A stretch of 64,000 bases of DNA from Leucaena leucocephala. Lineage: Eukaryota > Streptophyta > Magnoliopsida > Fabales > Fabaceae. Location: positions 16,725,001 to 16,789,000 of the forward strand of contig CM073562.1 of the NCBI GenBank assembly GCA_037074615.1, read 5' to 3'. Below, in pieces: positions 35,968 through 49,100 of this stretch. The notes beneath the pieces are model-generated. The model saw only the letters and a list, made by a program, of their open reading frames with translations. It did no database searches and was not told where the DNA came from. The position numbers and the translations under genes are program-made. How positions within the stretch are numbered: position 1 is the first letter of the stretch; each line of letters starts with the position of its first letter.

Positions 35968-38265
35968 AATTTTGTGGTTTTTACATCTTTGGACGAAAAG
36001 GGCTAGCGATTTTTTGTAAGGCAGAAAAAAGAAGACCCCACTGCAGTTTTTAGATTTCTGGTTTTGTACTTTTGTTTGATTTGTTTTAGTTAGCTACAGA
36101 ATTTTTAAAATTTTAATTTAGTGCTTAATAAGTGGCCAATTCTTTTTACCTTGTGTTAATATTTGATCGTTTTTTATAAAAAAAATAATAAATTAACTAA
36201 AAGAATGTTTGAAGGCAGCTTTTGATCACTCTCGGGCCGTAATATTGTACGGATGCTTAATACTGATTTAACCACAGAATTAAAAATTTTGTGAAGGAAG
36301 GGCTAGCTTGAAAAATATGATATCCAAGGGCGACTCAGTGATGAAATTGTAATTGTTGGTTGAGATGGGGTCCCACTTCAGGGTCAGGGAGGGCGTAAGG
36401 GCGTAAGGGCTTTGGGGTCCACCAAAAAGTGGAAGGCGAGTCCGAGTAGGCACATAGTGCACGTGCCCAGTTGCTTAGTGGGGTCCAGCAAAGTGGGGGT
36501 CAACTCTGAGAAAGGTTAGGGCGGGTGGTCCGTGGACCATGCCGAATGGTTGGACTTGGGCCACGAGAGACGGCCATGTGAACGCCGAGGTTGAGGCACG
36601 TGTCTCTAGGATTGTGTGGGAACGCTGTGGTCCCCATCTTTATTAGTGTGTTAATTAGTATAGTGTATATTAGCTTTATCGTTTGGGAACCCAGGCAGCG
36701 GGGCAGGCTGGGGTCCATTTACAATTGTCCACAGCTGGATGCGTTGTGTGGACTGCCTCGTTCTTGGATACACACGTAATGATGCCCTCCAAGTGCCCAT
36801 TGATATGAATATAAAGTTGTAAAAGAAATCAGAACTGAAGGAATTAGGTGGCGTGTCTGATTTATTTACTTGTAAAGTTTTCATAGGAGGAATCAAATTG
36901 CAATGTAGGGCCTTTGGCAGAAGGGAGCATATCTCACATGTCAGACACTCCAGGCTAAAGAAATCAAACGGATATACGAGTGACCAGAGGAATCTAACCA
37001 TCATATTCAAACTCCACCCCTCTTCTACTCTATTCGGATTAAAGTTTTTACATAAGTTCGATTACATTAAATTTTATATGCTTTTTTTACATTAACAAAG
37101 TTATTTTAACTTAAAAACAATAATAGTTCATTATATTTATATTTTAGTAACTCTATTTTATTAAATTATGTGTAGTTTATATATAAATATTTTATTTATT
37201 TATGGATTAATAATTTTTTATTTAAATGTTATTCTTTTTAAAGTTATAAATGAATATTTTTTAGAATATATTAATTAAATTATATTATTTTAATTATAAC
37301 TGAGTTAATCATGATTTAATTCTGGTTGGACAATTGATTATTAATCCACTTACTCGATCGATTTAATTTAATACCTTAGTTGTAAGGGAAAAAGGAGAAA
37401 ATAATTATAGTTAATTATTTATATAAAACAGTTCTATAAATATATGTTTCAAAACTAAAGTTTGAGAATAAAATTATTTTTTATTTTTTATTGTTTTTCT
37501 ATTGTATTGACACATTTAAAATTATAAAATTATATTTTGAGTGTTACTTTTTGAATTTATAATAATTTTGAAAAATATTAAGGATAATTTCAAAAAATAA
37601 ATGGACATTTTTGTATTAAGAATTTTGCAGATATTAACAAATTTTAAAATGTTTATTATTTTGTGTAAATTTATAATTCTAAAAAATATATTAAAATCAA
37701 TTTTAAACAATCGCATAGAATTTGAGATCAACTGTAAATATTTATATCTTATAATTATAAAAACAATGATAGAATATTAGATTTTTTCATATTTTCTAAT
37801 TTTATAAGATATTAAAAAATATATTAAAATTAATGGGATAATATGTTAGAAATTAATGAAATCATACTTTAACGTACATATAAAAATATTTTTATCATAT
37901 ATAAATGATATAATAAGTTTTTTATTATTTATTTTTTTTTAAAATAATTTTTATATATATTGTAAAAGAATATGAAAAAATATAAATAAAAAATAATAAT
38001 ATATTTATTAAATTTTAATTAGATTCTCTTCATTCTTCTTTTTAATTAAATAAAAAATCTTTTCCCCTCCCCTCCCCTCCCCTCTCCTCTCCTCTCCTTA
38101 ATCAAACAAGACATATTTTCTCCTCTCCTCTATCCTCTAATCAAGTAGTCGAACCAAATAAAGCCTACAAAATAAAGTGAGAAAATTAATCCTCAAATCC
38201 CTATACTTTCAGAGCATTTTTAATCAAGTTTGGATAATTAAAATCTGGAAAGGACCAATGGTGTT
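35968..38265. other. Spacer between the TCP gene and the LINE
   Basis: The first ~150 bp are probably TCP 3' UTR. A less AT-rich region at 36340-36780 has overlapping frames without known content. From 37080 to 38050 the sequence is extremely AT-rich. A CCCCT/CTCCT tract occupies 38062-38099. Confidence 0.4.
38062..38099. repeat. Pyrimidine (CCCCT)n/(CTCCT)n tract
   Basis: A tandem pyrimidine-only repeat. The complementary strand is G-rich with spaced GGGG runs and could form a G-quadruplex. Confidence 0.9.
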
Positions 38266-38269
38266 GGCG

Positions 38270-41200
38270 AACGGTGCAGGAAAATACTGAGGCGTACCTC
38301 TCTTGTACCTCCCTTTGTACCCTTTCTTCACTCTTATCGCAAACCTCCTATTGTAATTATTGCAGAGCTTCAAGAAATCACCGAACACTGCTTTTAGCTT
38401 CTCTGCCCCACTTAATGATACTTCGAATGATGGTAGGTCGAGAAGCTTTGGAGGTGAGGCAGGGAAGTGTAGTAGAAGGGGAAGAGATCATGTAGAGGGA
38501 TTTGGTGATGGTAGTAGGAGGCAGGTGGGGGGGGGGCAAGTTTCGGGTGGTGGGATGAGGAGTGCCCCTCCTAGTGGGATAAAGCATGGATTCAAAGAAA
38601 GAATGAGGTGGATATGGGAAAAGGGAGTTGAGAAGAGGTTGCAGAAGCATCTGAGAAGGCTGGGTTTTCTCAGTGAATGATGTGAATGTGAGTATGCGTA
38701 GGAAGGGTGTTGACTATGCTATGAATGAGGATCCTGGCGCGGAGGAAGGGTTGGAAAGGATGATGACATAGAGTATGTGGAGGCAGAGTCGATGATGTAG
38801 AGTGAGGATGGTGATGTTGATGGGGGTGATGTTTAGCAGTGTTTTGTGCACGCTTTATTGTTCGATGATAAAGACAATAATCTGGAATTGCAGAGGAGCG
38901 GCGAGTAAGGGGTTTGGTGTTGTGTTTCGTGATATGTGTCAGGAGCACAAGCATGAGATGGCGGTTCTGCTAGAGCCTCGGATTAGTGGTAATAGTGCAA
39001 AAAACACTATTAGAAGGTTGGGATTCAGGAATGCTGTGGTAGAGGAATCACGTGGTTTTGCAGGTGATATTTGGTTAATGTGGAAGGATGATTTGATTAG
39101 TGTGGAGGATGTTAGGAAGCACGAGCAATTTGTGCATTGTAGAGTAGAGCAGAATGGTGTTGAATGGCACTTCACTGCAGTCTATGCTTATCCCCAGGGT
39201 GGTTGGAGAAGTTTATTATAGAGGGAATTACGCTCTATTAAAGAGCAAATGGAGGATGGGTGGGTTTTGGAGGGTTATTTTAACGAGATTATGGCTCTAG
39301 GAGAACAGCAAGGTGGAGCTGAAGTTAATATGAGAAGATGCCTTCTGTTTATGGAGTGGGTTAATGAGTGTGGATTGGTTGACTTGGGGGCTAAAGGCCT
39401 TTCTTACACTTGGAAAGTGCCGAAGAGAGATGGGTATGACAGAACCTTTAAAAGATTAGATAGGGGTTTATGTGATCTTCAGTGGCAACATCTCTTTGCA
39501 GGTGCGGAGGTCAGGGTGTTAATGAGAACAAATTCTGACAATAACCCTCTGTCAGTGGACACAAGCCCGGAGAGGTTAAGACAGGAAGGGAGACCATTTA
39601 GGTTTGAGTTTGGGGGCTTTCTAAAGGAAAGATGGAATGGTAGTGTGATGGTGCAAAGGCTCTAACAGATTGGAAGCAACCGCTTAAGGATTGGAATAGG
39701 GAAGTGTTTGGGAAGACTGAATACAGAATTAGGTCCTTGAAGCAGCGTTTGTCGGGTGTGCAGCGTATTATGGAAAGGGCAGCAAACCCACAATTGGTGA
39801 AGCTCGCACGAGAATTGCAAAACGAGTTGAATGCGGTTTTGTTGTGGGAAGAGGTTCTATGGTATCAAAAATCGAGAGGGCAATGGATTGTGCAGGGGGA
39901 CAGAAATACTAAGTATCACCGTGTGAAAACTCTGATTCGAAGGAGGAGGAATAGGCTTGGTATGTTGAAGAGGGAGAATGGTGACTTGGTTACTGAGGAT
40001 GTAGAAATGTGTGGATTGATACAAAGGTTTTATGAGAACCTGTTTTGTGGAGAAAGGTCTGATCGTGCGTGGCATATTACGAAACAAGGGTGGGGAGTGG
40101 TTGGAGATGATGTGATGAGAAGGCAAGGGAGATCTTTGTTAGTGGAGGAGGTGAGGAGAGCCTTTTCTAGTATTGGAGGATATAAGGTGCCAGGGGAGGA
40201 TGGGTATCCGGCTCTCATTTATCATCAATGTTGAGATGTTGTTTGACCAAATGTGGTTTAGTTTATTCAAGATGTGTGGAGGGATCCGCTGAGAATAAAG
40301 GAAGTTAATAAAACTCTATTGGTAATGGTACCGAAGATTGAGAACCCTGAATTGGTTACCCATTTTAGGCCGATTGCACTTTGTAATGTTATTTACAAAG
40401 GGGCGACTAAGATTATTTTTCGAAGGTTGAAATGTGTAATGGATAAGCTTGTGTCGCCCTACCAAGAAAGTTTTGTACCGGGAAGGAGCATACAAGATAA
40501 TATTGTGATTGTGAAGGAAGTGTTTCATATGATGAATAGAATGCTGGGAAGAAAGGGGTACATGGTGGTTAAAATAGATTTGGAGAAAGCATATGATCGA
40601 ATTAGTTGGGGGGGGGGGTTTGCTGTCTGTTTTGGTGGAAATTGGGCTCCCTAGTTCAATAATTAATATCATTGGGTAGTGTATTTTATCCCCAATTATG
40701 GTTGTTATGTGGAATGGAAGTAAGGGTGGGGAGTTCGTGCCTTCTAGGGGAATCAGGCTGGGGGACCCTTTGTCTCCTTTACTTGTATGTGCTGGGTAAG
40801 GACAAATTATCGCACTTGATAGCTGATGAGGTTGCTGATGGCAAATGGAGTCCAGTTAAAATTGGAAGAAGTAGTGTTGCGGTTTCTCCCTTAATGTTTG
40901 CAGACGATTTGTTGCTCTTTTGTGAAGCGAATGTTGAGCAAGAGTGTAATATGATTCTGGATACTTTTGGTGACATGTCTAGCCAGAAGGTGAAAAAAAA
41001 GTAAGACAACTATATGCTTTTTCTAAGAATGTGGAGCGAGGCTTGCAGAAAGAAGTATGTGATGCATGTGGGTTCTGTAGAAGTGATGAGATTGGCAGGT
41101 ATCTTGGAGCATATATTGAGCAGGGAAGATCTACTAGCCGGAATTTTCAGTATCTGGTCAATAAAATGCAAAAAAGATTGAATGGATGGAAATCTCAGTG

Positions 41201-42999
41201 CCTCTCTTTAGATGGTAGGCTCACTCTTGTGCAGTCTGTGACTTCGTAATTGGCAATACATTCTATGCGGCACGTGCAGATTCCGGGTAACTTGTGCAAT
41301 GAGTTTGAAAGGCTGCAAAGGAACTTCATTTGGGGAACTTCGGAGGAGAATAGGAGGGGGTGCATGCAGTAGGCTGGAAATTAATGGGTGAGCCTAAGGG
41401 GTTGGGGGACTATGGACATAGAAATATGAGGTCCAAGAATGATGCATTATTGGGGAAGGTTGCCTGGAATGTATTAGTCAAACCTGAAAGGCTATGTTGG
41501 AGGGTGTTGAGGGGACGATACGAAAGGGGGAAGAATCTGTTAGTTGAATGCCTTGTCAAAGAATCTGATTCTGTTTGTGGAAGGGTCTTGCGAAGTTATG
41601 GCCTGATGTTTTAATGAGTATTGCTTGGTAGGTTAGAAATGGTTGAGGCGAATTTTTGGAAGGGTGTGTGGCTAAGTAATGAGGGTTGTATACTTGATAG
41701 GTGCGTTCATAGACCGAAAGGAAGACTGCTAGATTGCAAGGTGAGAGACATGGTCAATGATCAGGGTGATTGGGAGTAATGTTTCCTTAAGGATTACCTT
41801 GAGGAAAATGACTTGTTGAGGTTACGGGCTATCTCGGTGCCTTTTGAGGATGAGGTGGAGGATAGGATGGTTTGGAGGGGATCTGCAGGCCCTGATTACA
41901 GTGTGGCTGAGATGTATTGGAGGTTGAGGGGTTTTGAACGGGTGAAGGAAGACTTGGCGTGGAGGAAAATATGGAAATGGAAGGGTCCGAGGAGGGTGCA
42001 GGCGCTGATGTGGTTGGCCCTACACGACAGACTCTTAACAGCAAAAAGGAGGAGTATTATGATGGGATCTCAGGCTGTATGTGGGAGGTGTCGTTTAATG
42101 GATGAAGATTTGCTACATGTGTTGAGAGACTGGTCAAGAGAAGATGGTATGGAAAGAAGAGAATGGGATCTCAGACTGTGGTTTAGTGAAGATTTCTTCA
42201 GGTTGCAAAGACGAGAATGGTTTTGGCAGTAACTTGTGTAGAGATAAGGGCTGGGATGTAGTATTTGGATTTACATGCTGGTGGCTGTGGCATTGGAGAA
42301 ATAAGACATTATTTGAAGAAGGGTTCACAATGCCTGATATACCTGAACAGGTAATTCTTAGATATGTTGCTGAATTATCTCACTTGACTGTTAAATTTGG
42401 TGGTAGTGGGGGGAGAAGAGAATGGATTGAAGTGAAGTGGGGTGGCCCAAGGAGTGGGTGGATAAAATTAAATTTTGATTGGGAAGTCAAGGATGGAGGA
42501 ATAGCTGGATGTGGTAGGGTATTACAGAATGAGTAAGGGGAATGGGTTGGAGGTTTTGAGAGGAGGCTAGGATGTTGTTCAGCTTTTCAGGCTGAACTTT
42601 GGAGCGCGCTATAGGGATTAAGGTTGGCTAAGAAGTTGGGTAAATGTAACCTGGTGGTTGAAGGAGACTCTTCTGGAGTTATGAGGCGTTTAGAGTAAAT
42701 GTTAGAGGGAGGATCGAGTCAACAACAGATTCTTAGATTGATTGCTATGGAAATGGATGAGAGTTGGTAGATTGAGTTTAATCATGCTTATAGGGAAGGG
42801 AATGCCGTTGCTGATTGGATTGCAAATCATAGTTTTATGCACAGTTTCGAGTTAGTATATTTTATGAACCCACTTGAGGGTGTTGAATGTTTACTGTATA
42901 GTGATGTCTTGGGTGTTTCTTACCTAAGAGAAATTTTGATGAAGTAATAAATTCTGGGCATTTACCCGTATTATACCAAAAAAAAAAATAAAAATAAAA
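38270..42999 (+). mobile_element. Decayed L1-type LINE (non-LTR retrotransposon)
   Basis: Plus-strand order matches plant L1 elements. An ORF1-like Gly/Arg-rich remnant at 38360-38680 lacks any visible zinc knuckle. The apurinic endonuclease starts at about 38865 (TIIWNCRG, LLEPRISG), with GYFNEI in place of the catalytic GDFNE and SDNNPL for SDHNPL. Reverse transcriptase follows from about 40280 (FRPIALCNVIYKG, PGRSIQDNI, KIDLEKAYDRISW), with the active-site box FADDLLLF at about 40900. A zf-RVT region lies at about 41940-42130 (WKWKGPRRVQALMWLALHDR), and an RNase H-like remnant at about 42460. The 3' end is a poly(A)-rich tail at 42978-42999. Many stops and frameshifts make it immobile. The 5' boundary is approximate, and no target duplication was found. 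Confidence 0.9.
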
Positions 43000-44980
43000 T
43001 TGTAGTGTGTTTTGTATAACTATTTTGGGAGGAGAACCACTTTAAAATATTAATTTCCCCACTAAAATGTCTTTCCCAAGCTTTGCCAAAACAAGACAGA
43101 CAATTCTATTTTATAACCGTGGGAATGTCTTTCTTTTTTTTTTCCCCATCATCACAGTTACTCAAGGGGTGGGTATTTTAAGGTTTAAGTACATATATGG
43201 ATTAAAATTAATTTACGCAATTAATATATCAGGACTTTTTAAAATTCTCTAATGATCCTGAATTTATTTTACTATTTAATATTATCTTGAATTTTTAAAA
43301 TTAGCATAAATAAGACTATAATTGAAAAAAAAAACAATTAATATTACATTGATTCTTGAACAATTAAAAGGACAGCAACAAGATAGATAAAGAGGAAAAA
43401 AATTCTTTAAAAACACATAAGAAGCCAAGTAATGGAAGGACTATATCATATTGTCATTAATTTAATCGTACAGTGATATTTTTTAATTACGCATTTTAGA
43501 AAAGAAATTAATTTTCTCAATACAATGTGTATATACACATCGCTTTTAGTCATAACTATAGATTTTGATTTTTTTTATAATTAAATTTTTAAAAAGAAAT
43601 GAAACTCATCCACAATTTAAAGGTAGGGTAAAGTTTTCTTATCATTTTTTATAGGGGTTAGTTGATTTGTGTGATTATACTTATTGAGCGTGTTAAAAGT
43701 TTAAAAAATGATTTATAAAAAAAAATTAATAATTTTTAGAAATATGATTTTAGAAAAAAGTTTATAGATAAAAATAATTTTAAATAAATGAGTGTTTGTA
43801 TTATTATTATAAGAAAGATTTTTATAATTAAAAAAATTAATAAAAAGTGTATAATTTTATTAAAATATAGAGAAAATGAAAAAGAGAGAGGAGAGAGGAA
43901 AGAAGAGAAAAAATATAAAAATAAATAAAGATAAAATAATAATTAAATAATCTATAAACTCTTTTATTGTTTCATGAAGTTAATCTCAATAATTTATCTA
44001 AAAATTTAGTTTTAAACTATAATTTAATCTAATTTTTTTAAAAAAAATATAATTATTTATTTTAATTTTTTTTAAAATAAAATTTAAACCAAAAACCTTT
44101 CAAAACTTTAATTTTATTTCTTTTCAAATACAAAATAACATTGTAGATGTTAAAAATGTGAAATGGAGACGAGCGAGACAAGGAAAACAAAAGTAATGTA
44201 GGTCCCACTTTCTCTTTCATTTTCACTTACTTTTTCCTCCTATTGCTCTGGGTTCGTTACTTCATTTACTTACACAGAATTATGCAAATAATTCCTACTT
44301 CAGTTTGGGTCTCTCTGTCAAACTGTTGGCTCTTTCTCTGTCTTAATTACCTCTCTTTCCTCTCTTTCTTCTGCTTTTACTTATTGGGGTTATCAACTTT
44401 TAGCAGGATCACAAGAATAGAAGAATAAAGAGGCTAGGGACTAAACCGAATTTGGAACAACCTTGAATCTTTCTAGGGTTTTCTGCCAAACTTGTGAATC
44501 CATTCCTGTATTCTATCTATTATTCATTTCTCTGTTCTTTCTCTAACCACATAGATTATGGATTCATACTCCTATTATATGTTTCTCTGCTAGCTACTAC
44601 CAGATTTTAAGCTCCCATCTTTCTGGGTTCTCAGTACACTTAATCTTGGGGGGGTTTTGGGTACCAAAAAAATTTCTTAAAAAGAATAACTTTTTTGGTT
44701 TGCTTTTATAATTTATACTGCAAATATTCCTTTCAGATTGTGGGTTTTTTTTTGTTTGTATTATTTTCAAGATCTTATCTTACCTTTTCAAGGATCAACT
44801 ATGGAACCCGTTCGATCATCTGGGTTCTGGATTTCTCATTTGTTGCTTGCTGTAGTCAATAAGAACCCATGAAAAAGGAATAATTTCTGGTCTGTTACCC
44901 TGATTAGTAGATATATTGTTGTCTCTTCTAGGGTTTCAGGGAGGAGAAAATTGATCTTTGTAGCCCTGAATCTCTAAGAA
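43000..44980. other. Spacer and MADS promoter/leader
   Basis: AT-rich DNA with a MITE-like block (43680-44140). From about 44210 a pyrimidine-rich stretch looks like promoter and 5' UTR. SOC1-type genes often have a leader intron; here a TTTCAG acceptor sits at about 44939, just before the start codon. No other gene was seen. Confidence 0.4.
43680..44140. mobile_element. AT-rich MITE-like repeat, copy 1 of 3
   Basis: This copy shares order and text with 53325-53890: AATAATTTTAAATAAATGAG, a purine-rich GAGAGAGG core, then TTTTAAACTATAATTTAATC and TATTTATTTTA. It is non-coding. The ends are not sharply defined. Confidence 0.45.
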
Positions 44981-45221
44981 ATGGTGAGGGGGAAGGTTGA
45001 AATGAAGAAGATAGAGAATGCAACTAGCCGTCAAGTAACGTTTTCAAAGCGTAGAAACGGGCTTCTGAAGAAAGCCTATGAGTTATCTGTTCTTTGTGAC
45101 GCCCAAGTAACTGTGATTATCTTTTCACAAAGAGGCAGACTCTATGAGTTCTCAAGTTCTGAGTACGTTTTCCTTCACTTCATAGATGAAATATATAATC
45201 AGTTCAATCCTGAGGTTTAAA

Positions 45222-45253
<32 letters not shown>

Positions 45254-45602
45254 GGTTAATTACTGAATACTTTGCTTGATTAAGATGTTTTATGTTTGTG
45301 AGTTGTTCCTTTGATCCTTCATGATCTCCTTCATATCTGACTGTTTAATCAATGATATCCTTCAGATGTTTACAATTTCTCATTTTCATGAGAACAAAAA
45401 TTGAAGGAGCTTGTGTTCTTTTCCCCATTTTCAAGTTTTATTTGTTGCTTTCATTCTGGAGAGCTAGGATGAGTGTGATTGTGCGCGCACACTCAAAACC
45501 TAGAAAAATAAAAGAAAAATGTTCCATCCACTCACTGTGTTGAGAGACCATAATTAGATTAAGATCCTGAAAGCCCTTTACCGATATATACACACCCATA
45601 AA

Positions 45603-45647
<45 letters not shown>

Positions 45648-46105
45648 AGTTCATCTTGAACTCCAAGTATATAAATGGTTTGATTTGAAGATTTTTCTTC
45701 TTCTTAAAATCTTCTGTGAAATACTGGATCATCAAAGCTTAGAATGAGATTTTGCACAAGGTCCGAGTAATGAGTCAATATTCACGTATAGCTTTACCTC
45801 TGCTTTTTTGAAAATATTGATGGATTGATTTGTTAATTAATTCGTTCCAATGAGTTCGAATCTGCAGCTTTATAGGAGTCATTGCTCCAATAAATTAAAG
45901 CATCTTAATTATCTCCCAGAACGATTTCTGAGAAACATTTTTGAACGTTACTACTATATATACATATACCCTCCTTGAAGTTGATCCATATTTCTTGTTC
46001 AATAAATGAATATAAATAATTTCTGCTCTATGTATGTAAACTTGGAACTCCAGTTTGGACTTGCTATGGAATCACTTTAAAGAAACTCCGTTCTCAAGTT
46101 CCCAT

Positions 46106-46158
<53 letters not shown>

Positions 46159-49100
46159 GTGGGAGGTTTTGCAGAACAAAAGGGGTCACAAGCTCATAAG
46201 AATCAGCACTAATTTTCATCTTTGCAGTGGCCAAGAGAATATATATGTATATTTTACTACACTTGTTGAAATATATATAGAGAGATTTTCCTGTTTTACT
46301 TCTATTTATTTTTTAGCACCATGATTATGGACAATTGTGCTCTGTGCATTCCGTACATATGTTTGGTTTTGATATTGTTTTCTTAATTTTCTGTGTTCAA
46401 TTTGCCCATTATTAATTCTCCAATGTCTGCTTAGGACTTCGGATAGTTAATGATGTCCATAATTAGGGCAAGTAATGTGTGTGTAGATATAATTAATAAA
46501 ACATATATATTCATTAAAGTTTGAGACTTACAAGTTACAATACTTAAAAACTTTAACAATATTCAACAATCAATATTCATAGTCATGGTTTCTGCAGTTT
46601 CATGTTCAATAAATAGTGTGGGGCAGGAGCCGTTACTTTGAAGCTAGTCGTTTTTCAGAACTTGACTTGAGTATGATGACGATTACTAATTAATAGGTTA
46701 AAGTTAGTTGTGTAGAGCATCAAAGCAATGAAAGATTGCTTCAGATTGACGTATATTTTTACAAGATCTTCCCGTATTACTTGTTCATCACTGATCAATG
46801 CAGAAACAGTGTTGTGTATGTGCGTGCGTACGATGTATTAATGATAGTGATGACTTTAATTTGTTCCAATACTTTATATCTAAAATACAGCTTGTTATTA
46901 ATAATATTGTTTGCACATTAAGGTTCCATGAACCCTTTTAAGTGAAACCATTTGTTATCTTTCCGATTCTTTTATTGTTTTTGTTATGTCAAGAGATATA
47001 AAAGTTCAATATATGTTCTCTGAGTTAATGGATGACTTTTCGATCTGTTTAATGACTTAATTGCGTTTAAATATTTGATTCTTATTTATAGAGAAGATTT
47101 AGGCTACGTATGTCTATACCTTTCCAGATCTGCTCGGTAAGAGCCTTATGCGCTGGCTGGCTGGCTGGCTGCTATATTTTGTAATGCCATATGAGTACAA
47201 GTTGTTTCTATATATTATTAACGCAAGATGCTGATCATGATGAATGAGCCTTCATAATCAAGGTTAATTTTAGAGATATACTCATGATCATTTCTGATTA
47301 TGGTCTTGATCCTACATAATCCAAATCAAGGCTAATTCCTAGGTATTTGTTACATAGATTTCCCCTAATTATTATTCGATCAAAGTATTTTCTGCTGGAC
47401 ATGAACCTTACACAATTATCTGCTTGAGATAGGTTGAAAGCAAATTAGTTCAGAACTTCCATACGGAATCTTACGAATGATTTTGACAAAATTGTGTTCT
47501 GAAAAACTTGGCAGCATGAGAAAGAATATGGAACGGTACTGGAAATACAGCAAAGGCGATCAACTGGTCAACAACAATAATGAAGATGAACAATACAACC
47601 AGGTCAGTGTTGAGATATTAAAAAGAAATCCAAATTCATTCCTTACACATTTTGGCGGAAATCATGGATTTTCTTGTAACGTATACTCTTGTGTGTTGTT
47701 GGATTGTCGATGTGATGAAGACAATGAACTGAAGCCAAGGTTCTTGACTTGTACTTGATTCATTGACACTTCACATCCCCATTATTCCCTTACATTTTTT
47801 TAATGTTGATCTACGCATGCTTGTACGATATATACCATCTCATTCACCAAATATATATGTGGAAGGGGTTTAGGGTTTTAAGTTTGACGACTTGTTACAT
47901 ATGTAGATATTTTGAAGGGTTTGGCAAGAAAGAGAGTTTAATTTTGTATATCTTGTGTTTGGGTGGCCGAGCAATTTTTTATGTACTCCTCTAACATTCA
48001 GTATTATAAAAGTTAGTTGATTTTTTAGATAGATTAAAGAAATTAAATAAATTAGCTAATTATAATTAATATAAGATTTAGTTGACTAATTTGAGTGGAT
48101 TACGGAGTATATAATATAAATTTATCTTAAGAATTAGATTTAGTCATAATTAACTGATTTATTTAACTTCTTTAATCTATTAAGAAAAATTAACTAATTC
48201 TTATATTAAAGGCATGATGGAGTATTAGTCTTATTTCTTTTTTGGTGAAAAGTACTCATTTATTTTAGTTGCTACTTGTGGTTGACATGATGTGTATGCT
48301 GCAAATGAAGGTTGAATGCGAGATCATGGCGAAGAAGATTGAGAATCTTCAAATTTGTCAAAGGTTAAACTCCTTCAGAATCGAATAGCTTGTTAATGCG
48401 CGCGTGTGTGTGTAAAAGTAAGGGAATGATTTGGGTGTGTTATTAATAGGAAACTAATGGGAGAAGAGTTGAGTTCATGTTCAATTAAAGAACTTGAAGG
48501 AATAGAGAATCAGCTTCTCACAAGTTTGCAAAACGTCAGGCTTAGAAAGGTAACCAACAAAACCAGATTCTTTCTTTCTTTCTTTCTTTCTTTATTACTA
48601 CAGAAACAACATTAATGAGATGCTTAAGATCGAATTCCATAATATTTCAGAGTCAGCTATTCCGAGACCAAATTCTGCAGCTACATGACAAGGTATTATT
48701 TCATCTCCAATAATATATCCAACCAAAACCCTACCCTAGTACTCCTTCAATTCATTCCTAATTATTACATTCTGTTTATTCAATAATTAATGCATTCAAT
48801 ACCTCACAGCTCGGTTTTTTAACCTGAATTCAGGGAAGAAATTTGGTCCAAGAGAACGCCGGCTTAAATAAATTGGTGAGTTATATATATGTATATATAA
48901 TCCTAATTTTTCCAAACAATATAAAATATGATATCTTACTAAAAACAGCACTTGCCCTTGTGTTGGTTAATAAGACTCAATCCCCCCTCCATACAAAGAA
49001 TTACATGGAATGAGATACAAAAATAAATAATTTGTAAAATAGAAATATTCCTGATAACTCTAAATAAGAACAATAGAAGTAATACATATCTATAATTTTG

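Noticed and set aside
38802..42536. Several separate hypothetical protein genes
   Set aside because: They are consecutive pieces of one decayed LINE: endonuclease, reverse transcriptase, zf-RVT and RNase H.
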